DNA of 5,373 nucleotides from DASQUP01 sp035641235 (GTDB taxonomy: Bacteria > Actinomycetota > CADDZG01 > WHSQ01), in the NCBI GenBank assembly GCA_035641235.1, contig DASQUP010000298.1:1-5373 (forward strand), in the 5' to 3' direction. Below, piece after piece: positions 1-4,734 of the stretch. Made by a program: the position numbers and the translations under genes. The notes below the pieces were generated by a model that made no database searches, was not told where the DNA came from, and saw nothing but the letters and a program-made list of their open reading frames with translations. The first letter of the stretch is position 1, and each line of letters begins with the position of its first letter.

Positions 1-318
1 CCGGATGTTCGCGCGGCCGCGTACCGTGCGCTCGCGGACATGCCCAACGTCACGAGCATCGGCCCGACGCACGACGAGCTCGGCCGTGCCGGGACCGGCA
101 TCCTGATCGACCCCGGCGCCAGCGCCCGCATTGTCGGGCGCGGCAGCCAAGTGTCCGAGACCGGGAAATTCAGCCGCATGCTGATCATCGACCCGGATAC
201 CTCGCTCGTGCTCGCCGACCAGATAAGTATCGACAAGAGCAACGATCCGGCCGGGAGCACTCTGATCCTTGAGGTCGGCTGGACCGATGAAGGGCCACAC
301 GAGCCGGCACTGCCCTGA
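1..318 (+). CDS. C-terminal part of a CU044_5270-like protein (5' end outside window)
   Basis: The frame is open from the first base and ends at TGA 316-318, giving about 105 residues. The segment starts PDVRAAAYRALADMPNV and continues with a GRAGTGI stretch and MLIIDPDTS, then ends EVGWTDEGPHEP. This order (helix 'RAALYRALA.LPGV', then 'D..GR.G.', then 'LIIDP.TG.LL') resembles the C-terminal domain of actinobacterial proteins annotated as CU044_5270 family, which are membrane-anchored and of unknown function. The assignment rests on remembered family appearance, not on a search. The ATG at 40 is internal, because the similarity begins upstream of it. No signal peptide or membrane segment is visible in this part; any would lie before the window. 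In many actinobacteria such genes sit next to ECF sigma genes, so an upstream sigma factor is possible. The gene ends 22 bases before a strong hairpin and converges on the XRE gene. Confidence 0.6.
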   Translation, partial: PDVRAAAYRALADMPNVTSIGPTHDELGRAGTGILIDPGASARIVGRGSQVSETGKFSRMLIIDPDTSLVLADQISIDKSNDPAGSTLILEVGWTDEGPHEPALP

Positions 319-340
319 GCCGACTTCAGGACCCCTTCGC

Positions 341-371
341 GACTGGGTTCAGGACCGTCCTGAACCCAGTC
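341..371. terminator. Perfect 14-bp hairpin, likely bidirectional terminator
   Basis: GACTGGGTTCAGGA (341-354) is followed by CCG and the exact reverse complement TCCTGAACCCAGTC (358-371). The stem has 14 perfect base pairs and a 3-base loop. It lies 22 bases after the stop of the upstream gene and 48 bases beyond the stop of the convergent XRE gene, where a shared terminator is expected. No T-tract follows on either strand, which is common for terminators in GC-rich actinobacteria. The half-site TTCAGGACC also occurs at 325-333, giving an alternative partner for the right arm. Confidence 0.7.
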
Positions 372-419
372 CGAGAGTTGCCCGGGTCAGGATGTTTGCA
401 CCTTTGATTATTCCCGACG

Positions 420-1241
420 TCACAATATGGCTGCCCAGCGATGTCGCTCGGTGCGCGAATCGGCCGGAAAAAAGGACTCGAGCCTAATCTCTTGCAGGGT
501 TATGTCTTGCGGAGTGCCGACCGTCGTGACCATAGAGAAGTAGCTCACCTCAAAACCATCCTTGGCGAAATGAATCGGCAGTACTGGGAGGTGCGTCGCA
601 CCAAAATCGGGCGACCGCCACCCTGGAGGGATTCCCGGCAATGCCAGCACCTCGTCCAGAAGCGCCGCCGTGGTGGGATCAGACACTCCCCCTATCGCCT
701 CTCGGTGAACGCGCTGGACGAGTGCTTCGCCGAACTGCTCCCAATTGGATACGAACGAACGAATCTTCTTGAACATGAGTCTGATGACATTCGGCGGCTG
801 CTCGCCTTCAGCCCCATCGAGCAGCCACGCAAACATGGAGTCGGCAGCTGCATTCGTCAGCATGACATCCCAATACCGGTTCATGACCACGGCAGGGTAA
901 GGCTCATGGTGTCGCAGGACCCGATCAAGAGCATCCCGAACCTGTGACAGCGCTTCATCATCGAGGCCGGTTTCACGGTAGATGGGCGCATACCCCGCGG
1001 CAAGAAGCAGTTCATTTCGCTCGCGCAAAGGAACGTCCAAGGCCCGAGCAAGGGTAAGAACCATGTCTCGGCTCGGATGTGATCTGCCGCTCTCCACGAA
1101 ACTGACGTGGCGCGGTGTCACCCCTGCTTCGCTTGACAACACCAGCTGGCTCATCCGGCGCTCCCGGCGCCAATGTTGGAGGAGGACACCAACAGGGCTC
1201 GGGGCTAACCGTCTCCCGCTGCTACTTGACCGCACCGACAT
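420..1241 (-). CDS. XRE-family regulator with MmyB-like ligand-binding domain
   Basis: The protein has 273 residues and should be a cytoplasmic DNA-binding transcription regulator. An N-terminal XRE/Cro-type helix-turn-helix spans about residues 17-75: LLQHWRRERRMSQ, then LSSEAGVTPRHVS and FVESGRSHPS, then LARALDVPLRERN. This is followed by LLLAAGYAP and a C-terminal domain (about 95-265) with the landmarks HEPYPAVVMNRYWDV, TNAA near residue 130, and TLQEIRLESFFPAD near the end. These fit the MmyB-like ligand-binding domain found in many actinobacterial XRE proteins; its ligand is generally unknown. Length is normal. ATG 1239-1241 is preceded directly by an in-frame TGA, so the start cannot lie further upstream. 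There is no SD site, but a TAGACT box 7 bases upstream suggests a leaderless mRNA. It is transcribed divergently from the AhpD-fold gene and is the obvious candidate regulator of it and of itself. The family call is firm; the target is inferred. Confidence 0.92.
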   Translation of the reverse strand: MSVRSSSSGRRLAPSPVGVLLQHWRRERRMSQLVLSSEAGVTPRHVSFVESGRSHPSRDMVLTLARALDVPLRERNELLLAAGYAPIYRETGLDDEALSQVRDALDRVLRHHEPYPAVVMNRYWDVMLTNAAADSMFAWLLDGAEGEQPPNVIRLMFKKIRSFVSNWEQFGEALVQRVHREAIGGVSDPTTAALLDEVLALPGIPPGWRSPDFGATHLPVLPIHFAKDGFEVSYFSMVTTVGTPQDITLQEIRLESFFPADSRTERHRWAAIL

Positions 1242-1248
1242 TCACCGC

Positions 1249-1254
1249 AGTCTA
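1249..1254 (-). promoter_or_regulatory. Candidate -10 box for leaderless XRE transcript
   Basis: On the minus strand TAGACT (TAnnnT type) ends 7 bases before the ATG at 1241. Transcription would then begin at or next to the A of the ATG. The gene has no SD site, which agrees with a leaderless message as is common in actinobacteria. No convincing -35 hexamer is seen at 16-18 bases, so this rests on the -10 box and its position. Confidence 0.45.
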
Positions 1255-1279
1255 GGACGCACACCTCGCCAACACACTT

Positions 1280-1330
1280 CCCTCCGAGGGAATTGAGTTG
1301 GACCCTCCCGGAGGCAGAGGCTGTGGCCTC
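1280..1330. promoter_or_regulatory. Three GC-rich palindromes in the divergent promoter region (candidate operators)
   Basis: Three perfect short inverted repeats lie between the XRE and AhpD-fold genes. CCCTC-C-GAGGG is at 1280-1290, CCTCC-C-GGAGG at 1304-1314, and GAGGC-TGTG-GCCTC at 1317-1330. The first two are 11-bp sites with centres 24 bp apart and share CCTC/GAGG half-sites; the third uses the same bases in inverted order. XRE proteins usually bind short palindromes in the intergenic region beside their own gene. A regulator site is therefore plausible, but GC-rich DNA gives such repeats by chance. Confidence 0.4.
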
Positions 1331-1366
1331 AGGGCGAGCCCACAATGACGGCTCGCATGACCAGAA

Positions 1367-1372
1367 GGGGAG
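1367..1372 (+). promoter_or_regulatory. Ribosome binding site that sets the AhpD-fold start at 1380
   Basis: GGGGAG is followed by 7 bases and then TTG 1380-1382. This spacing is near ideal. The other possible start, TTG 1293, has GAGGG only 2 bases away. The 1380 start also matches where family-like sequence (LDFTIHNVDSAPE) begins. Confidence 0.65.
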
Positions 1373-1379
1373 TGAGGTC

Positions 1380-1934
1380 TTGGACTTTACGATCCACAAC
1401 GTCGATTCGGCGCCGGAGGGTTCTCGGGATCTGCTAAAAGGAATGGAGAACAACCTCGGGTTCATCCCGAACCTTGCAGCAACGATTTCCAATTCTCCGG
1501 TTGCGCTTCAGGGCTTCATCGCGCTGCTGTCGGGACTACGGAGCACCACCCTGACACCGGTAGAACGCGAGGTTGTTGGGCTTACGGTCAGTCGTGAAAA
1601 CCGGTCTCCGTACTCGATGGCGGCGCACTCGACGTTCGCCACCGCGGCCGGCGCCGCTCCGGAGGTGGTAGCCGCGCTCAGGGCTGGAGAAATCCTTCTA
1701 GATGAGCGGCTCCAAATCCTTCACGCGTTCACCAAAGAAGTAATTCGGCGCCGCGGCTCGGTGACCGATGACGATCTTGCCGCTCTGGCGAAGGCCGGGT
1801 ACTCGGAAGAGAACGTGCTCGAAGTCGTCACCCAGGTTGCCTACACCACGTTGTCCAATCTCGTGGCGAACGTTGCCGATGTTCCGATTGACGGAGCCTT
1901 TGAGCCGCAGGCCTGGACACCGACAGCCGCGTGA
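1380..1934 (+). CDS. Carboxymuconolactone decarboxylase/AhpD-fold protein with CxxC changed to SxxS
   Basis: With the TTG start at 1380 the protein has 184 residues, the usual size for this branch of the CMD/AhpD superfamily. It begins LDFTIHNVDSAPEGSRDLL and continues NNLGFIPNLAATISNSP, then the core LTPVEREVVGL (about 58-68). The active-site helix reads ENRSPYSMAAHST, residues 73-85. Relatives carry ENxCxYCxxAH here. The two Cys are replaced by Ser76 (TCT, 1605-1607) and Ser79 (TCG, 1614-1616). His83 and Glu64, matching the AhpD relay His and Glu, are kept. The C-terminus (EEVLEVVTQVA-like helix, TLSNLVANVADVP, then AFEPQAW) is intact, so the gene is not decayed. Family members are helical, oligomeric cytoplasmic enzymes, often thiol peroxidases or disulfide reductases. 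Without the Cys pair that chemistry should be lost, so it may be a different enzyme or a binding protein. It is divergent from the XRE regulator, probably its controller. Confidence 0.9.
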   Translation: MDFTIHNVDSAPEGSRDLLKGMENNLGFIPNLAATISNSPVALQGFIALLSGLRSTTLTPVEREVVGLTVSRENRSPYSMAAHSTFATAAGAAPEVVAALRAGEILLDERLQILHAFTKEVIRRRGSVTDDDLAALAKAGYSEENVLEVVTQVAYTTLSNLVANVADVPIDGAFEPQAWTPTAA

Positions 1935-2013
1935 GAAGAGGTCTGCTCCGAACTAGCATCGCCACGGGATTTGCCTTCCGGCCTACCTAGAACGCCAGCC
2001 GGCTGCATTGAGT

Positions 2014-2066
2014 ACGCAAGGCCAAGGCAACTCGCACCTGGTGCCGACGTTGCCTTGGTCTTACGT
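2014..2066. terminator. Long nested inverted repeat between convergent genes
   Basis: CCAAGGCAAC (2022-2031) pairs perfectly with GTTGCCTTGG (2049-2058). A G-T wobble and AAG/CTT extend the stem to 14 pairs (2018-2062), and ACG/CGT add three more after one mismatch (2014-2066). The 17-base loop contains the palindrome GCACCTGGTGC, able to fold as a 4-bp inner hairpin. It lies about 80 bases after the stop of the AhpD-fold gene and about 30 beyond the stop of the sigma-operon membrane protein, so it probably ends transcription from both sides. No long T-tract is present. The perfect 10-bp palindrome CAGCCGGCTG sits at 1996-2005. Confidence 0.6.
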
Positions 2067-2095
2067 CACGGTGGGATCTAGCGAGCCCGCGCTTG

Positions 2096-3256
2096 CTATT
2101 CGGGAACGAAAACCAACTTGGGCATCACCGGCCGGCAATCCAACGTTGCCGAGTCCGCACGTTCGGGATCCGCGACCGCAACCGGCACTCTCACGTGAAA
2201 GCTCTTGTCGTTGCCGCCCTCCGCGGCCGGCGTGAAGATGGCCAAATCGACACGGCCTTCCTGAGTGCCGATCTCTCGGCCTTGCTCGTCGAGCACCCGC
2301 GCAGTGCAAATCGACTCACCGAAACTGTAGGGCCTGTGTCCCGACGCAGAGACTGCCCAGTAGTCACCTCGCTGATACTCCGCTCTCGCGGCCACGAACA
2401 CGTGGCGGTCGGGGTCCAGATCGTCCTTTGTGCCTGCCAGATCGCGAGCGGTCACCGGCTCGAAATGAGGCTCGCCGACCAGAACGAACGCGGGCGAACG
2501 GGCAGACCGGCAAAGAATCGCCGGAGTGGGATCTCCGATCGAGTCAACATCCTCAATCAAAATGTCCGTGCCGTCGCGTTTCCCCTCGTCCTGGGGTGCG
2601 TGGAGACCGAAAAAGGTCCCGAGAGAGAACTTGTCCGCCTCCTCGTTGATGAAGTTCGGAGCGCACACTTCACGATTGGAGGATGGAATATCACCGGTCC
2701 AGAATGCCCGAGCAGACAGAGTTCCCCCATCAACTTTGACGTTGAAGAACTCGTAGCCGCGATCGCGGATTTCTCCCGCATTCTCGGTGAAGGCGAGCAG
2801 TTGATCGCGGTCGTCGGCATCAAGCCTTCCGGTGACCGACGTGACTGCCAGCGTTCCTTTCCTTCTCCCCACCACAATCGCGAACTCGTCCGGCGCCCCC
2901 GAGACCTCGGACTTGAACGTGACCGTCCATCGGTTTGAACTGGTTTTATTGACACCCTGGTAGTCGTGGTCGTATCCGACGGTGTTCAGCAGCGCATGAA
3001 AGGCGAACGTCGCGGCCTGGGCTTCACCACCGTTCGTGGCCCCCGGCTGAACAGCGTCCGTCCGGTCGCCCGGACTCAGGCTCAGGGACGTCGCGGCTGC
3101 GGCTCCGGCCGCGAGAAGGAGCACGGTCACGAAGACTGAACCTGCGATTCTGCGGCGCCTTCTCCCTCGCCCTCGATCCCAGAGCTCATGCACGTTCAAA
3201 TCGCCGTCCGGCCGATCCGCGGCGCGTCTGAGTAGTTCGGCGAGGTCATGTGGCAT
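2096..3256 (-). CDS. Single-pass membrane protein, probable anti-sigma or sensor partner of the ECF sigma factor
   Basis: The protein has 386 residues. ATG 3254-3256 was chosen because a GGGAGG site lies 6 bases upstream and the start overlaps the sigma gene's 3' end by 11 bases; the frame is open further upstream but only inside the sigma gene. Residues 1-36 are cytoplasmic, with a helix-like MPHDLAELLRRAADRPDGD stretch and a basic patch RGRGRRRRR (28-36). One membrane segment follows (about 37-60, IAGSVFVTVLLLAAG...). The positive patch places the N-terminus inside and the roughly 325-residue remainder outside. That domain has four Cys (in REVCAPN, ILCRS, SICTA and LDCRP), enough for two disulfides, and a beta-rich look. 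There is no HxxxCxxC zinc anti-sigma motif. The gene order sigma-then-membrane-protein and the overlap are typical of an anti-sigma factor, but I do not recognise the external domain. The anti-sigma role is inferred from topology and neighbourhood. Confidence 0.85.
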   Translation of the reverse strand: MPHDLAELLRRAADRPDGDLNVHELWDRGRGRRRRRIAGSVFVTVLLLAAGAAAATSLSLSPGDRTDAVQPGATNGGEAQAATFAFHALLNTVGYDHDYQGVNKTSSNRWTVTFKSEVSGAPDEFAIVVGRRKGTLAVTSVTGRLDADDRDQLLAFTENAGEIRDRGYEFFNVKVDGGTLSARAFWTGDIPSSNREVCAPNFINEEADKFSLGTFFGLHAPQDEGKRDGTDILIEDVDSIGDPTPAILCRSARSPAFVLVGEPHFEPVTARDLAGTKDDLDPDRHVFVAARAEYQRGDYWAVSASGHRPYSFGESICTARVLDEQGREIGTQEGRVDLAIFTPAAEGGNDKSFHVRVPVAVADPERADSATLDCRPVMPKLVFVPE

Positions 3257-3758
3257 TGGGAACCTCCCTAAGCTCGCTAGCCAGTGGTTCCTTGCGGAGA
3301 CGCTTGAGCCCTCTCCGGGCCAGGGACCGAGCCGTTGGCTCAGGACACCCCAGGACGGATGCGATTTCGGAGAAGGGAAGGTCCGCGTAGTAGCGCAGGA
3401 CAAGGACAGCGCGCTGCCTCTTGCTGAGCTTGGCCAGCATCGACTTGACCGCAAGCGACATGTCTGCGTCGGGTACCTCGACAGAGGCCTGGGGAAGCGA
3501 GTCGTGTCGCCGGCGCGCCCGCCTCTCGGCGGCCCGCCGTCGAAAGTACGAGTTGGTCAGGTTTATCGAGACCCGATGCATCCGCGCCCGTGGATTGTCT
3601 TTCGCTTTCACCCGGTTCCACTCGCGGCACACGCGCACGAAGGTCTCTTGGGCCAATTCCTGAGCGAGCAATCGGTCTCCGCAGTAGAGGCTGAGGATTC
3701 CCACAAGCCGCTCGTATTCGGCTGCGTAGAAAGCCGTTAGCCCCGGAGGAGCACCCAA
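3246..3758 (-). CDS. ECF (group 4) RNA polymerase sigma factor
   Basis: The protein has 170 residues, normal for an extracytoplasmic-function sigma factor. It directs RNA polymerase to a set of promoters in response to a signal. Region 2 spans about residues 7-84: FYAAEYERLVGIL, then AQELAQETFVRVCREW (32-47), then NPRARMHRVSINLTNSYFRRR (55-75). Region 4 spans about 106-156: LSKRQRAVLVLRYYADLPF, then SEIASVLGCPEPTARS and LARRGLKRLRK, a clear helix-turn-helix. No extra C-terminal domain is present. The start is TTG 3756-3758, preceded by GGAAGGG with 7-base spacing, and an in-frame stop lies 8 codons upstream. In region 2 the usual Trp of 'PRAWLYRVA' is Arg-Met here, a small deviation. The gene overlaps the membrane-protein gene by 11 bases. 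An upstream TTAACT hexamer (3792-3797, minus strand) could be a -10 box, but I found no matching -35 or clear ECF-type autoregulatory promoter. Confidence 0.93.
   Translation of the reverse strand: MGAPPGLTAFYAAEYERLVGILSLYCGDRLLAQELAQETFVRVCREWNRVKAKDNPRARMHRVSINLTNSYFRRRAAERRARRRHDSLPQASVEVPDADMSLAVKSMLAKLSKRQRAVLVLRYYADLPFSEIASVLGCPEPTARSLARRGLKRLRKEPLASELREVPNAT
3263..3268 (-). promoter_or_regulatory. Ribosome binding site inside the sigma gene, sets the membrane-protein start
   Basis: On the minus strand GGGAGG is followed by 6 bases (TTCCCA) and ATG 3254-3256. It lies within the last codons of the sigma gene. It fixes the start of the membrane protein and allows coupled translation of the two genes. 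Confidence 0.75.
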
Positions 3759-3765
3759 ATGCCTA

Positions 3766-3772
3766 CCCTTCC
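3766..3772 (-). promoter_or_regulatory. Ribosome binding site for the TTG-started sigma gene
   Basis: On the minus strand GGAAGGG is followed by 7 bases (TAGGCAT) and TTG 3756-3758. No ATG or GTG start lies between this site and the conserved region 2 sequence, so it supports the unusual start codon. Confidence 0.65.
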
Positions 3773-3931
3773 GCTCGATTTACGTTGTGCCAGTTAAGAC
3801 GCATGACGGCACGGATTTCGATGCACCGGCGCCCGGACCGGATCCATTGATTCGAGGCCGACTCATTCCACGCTCCGCATACCTCGCCGGCGCTGAGCGT
3901 TTTCGCCAACCGCCTGTGAACGCACGGGATG

Positions 3932-3949
3932 AAAACCTGGCTAGGCCAG
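3932..3949 (-). terminator. Weak hairpin with short T-run at the CPBP gene end
   Basis: On the minus strand CTGGC-CTA-GCCAG (3949-3937) overlaps the TAG stop (3941-3943) and is followed by GTTTT. The stem has only 5 pairs, so termination would be partial at best. It could allow some read-through from the protease gene into the sigma operon. Confidence 0.3.
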
Positions 3950-4663
3950 TTGCCGATGAGCCAGCGCCGCCGCCAGGAGGGCGAGTGAGTTAAGGGCTGC
4001 GTGGAGCGCAAACGGTGCCACGATCCCGCGCCCTTTTATCCTCACCCAGCAGAAGGCCAATCCCGCAGCGGTGGTGATTAGGACGGCGGCTGAGACCCCC
4101 ACGCTCGCGCCGACTGCACCGGCATCCGGCGCGTTGGCGTGGATGACGGCGAAAGCCGGCCTAATGTGCCACAGGCCAAATGGCACGCTTGAGGCAATCG
4201 CACCGAATAGGTGCCCGTGCCGTGACAGGAGTCCGAACAGTGCGCCCCTGAATACGAATTCCTCGAACAGGGCTGTTCCCAGAGGTATCCGTACAAGTAC
4301 ATGAAATGCCAGCTCGGATGCGTCGAGGTCCGCGGCCCTGTCGTCCGCGATCCATCGAGCCGTCGGATCGAATACCGCAAGTAAGAACAGGGGAGCAACG
4401 AGAATGGCCGCCGCCGCGCCGGCAGCGATGACGATCCTCGGCCGATTCCCGGTAAGCCCGAGTTCCGACGGATCGGATCCCAGGAACGTGATCGATGTCA
4501 GCGCAATGAAGGCCCCAACCATGAGGTTGATTCCCACATAACGAAGACCTCCGAGCTCGGGCCGCAAGTTGTTGTAGGAAACAAGAGCCGCGGCGAGGAG
4601 AAACGCCCCTAAGAGGGACGCCGCGTGTTTCTTCGAATCGGATCGCGAGGCAGATCGGCGCAT
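3941..4663 (-). CDS. CPBP-family (CAAX/Abi type) intramembrane glutamic endopeptidase
   Basis: The protein has 240 residues and is strongly hydrophobic, with several membrane segments (about 14-30, 43-61, 77-98, then helices around the motifs). All three family motifs are present: EEFVFRG with Glu134, Glu135 and Arg139; FGLWH with Phe162 and His166; and HAALN with His221 and Asn225. These form the catalytic site of the Rce1-like glutamic proteases, so it is probably active. Bacterial members act in the membrane and are linked to peptide maturation, bacteriocin immunity or signalling, mostly without known substrates. The start is ATG 4661-4663. No SD site is seen; CATACT ends 5 bases before the ATG on the minus strand, so a leaderless or nearly leaderless start is possible. 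It lies 63 bases downstream of the ankyrin gene and 182 bases upstream of the sigma gene start, all on the same strand. No substrate can be read from the sequence. Confidence 0.92.
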   Translation of the reverse strand: MRRSASRSDSKKHAASLLGAFLLAAALVSYNNLRPELGGLRYVGINLMVGAFIALTSITFLGSDPSELGLTGNRPRIVIAAGAAAAILVAPLFLLAVFDPTARWIADDRAADLDASELAFHVLVRIPLGTALFEEFVFRGALFGLLSRHGHLFGAIASSVPFGLWHIRPAFAVIHANAPDAGAVGASVGVSAAVLITTAAGLAFCWVRIKGRGIVAPFALHAALNSLALLAAALAHRQLA

Positions 4664-4719
4664 TCGCGAGTATGAACCGTCTGCTCTGGTTCTCGGGTTG
4701 CGGGAATTACAGCAAACAG

Positions 4720-4734
4720 TTCGCCTTTAGCGAA
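4720..4734. repeat. Short inverted repeat at the ankyrin gene stop
   Basis: TTCGC-CTTTA-GCGAA is a perfect 5-5-5 inverted repeat that covers the TAA stop (4727-4729, minus strand). It could be a weak 3'-end hairpin between the ankyrin and protease genes. The stem is short, and it may be chance. Confidence 0.3.

Noticed and set aside
441..947. Plus-strand open frame opposite the XRE gene
   Set aside because: The minus strand encodes a clear XRE/MmyB-like protein over the same bases; the plus-strand product resembles nothing.
1293..1379. Longer AhpD-fold protein starting at TTG 1293
   Set aside because: The SD-like GAGGG is only 2 bases from that TTG, the extra 29 residues look non-conserved, and TTG 1380 has an ideal SD site.
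2093..2938. Long plus-strand open frame opposite the membrane-protein gene
   Set aside because: The product looks like low-complexity antisense translation, with no domain or SD site. The minus-strand gene has an SD site, overlap with sigma, a membrane helix and a basic patch.
3257..3454. Upstream extension of the membrane-protein gene to 3454
   Set aside because: It lies entirely in the sigma gene's region 4 coding sequence in another frame, and the start at 3256 has a strong SD site.
3759..4011. Small open frames on both strands between the sigma and protease genes
   Set aside because: They run into the protease coding region, lack SD sites and recognisable sequence. The 182-base gap shows no convincing gene or RNA.
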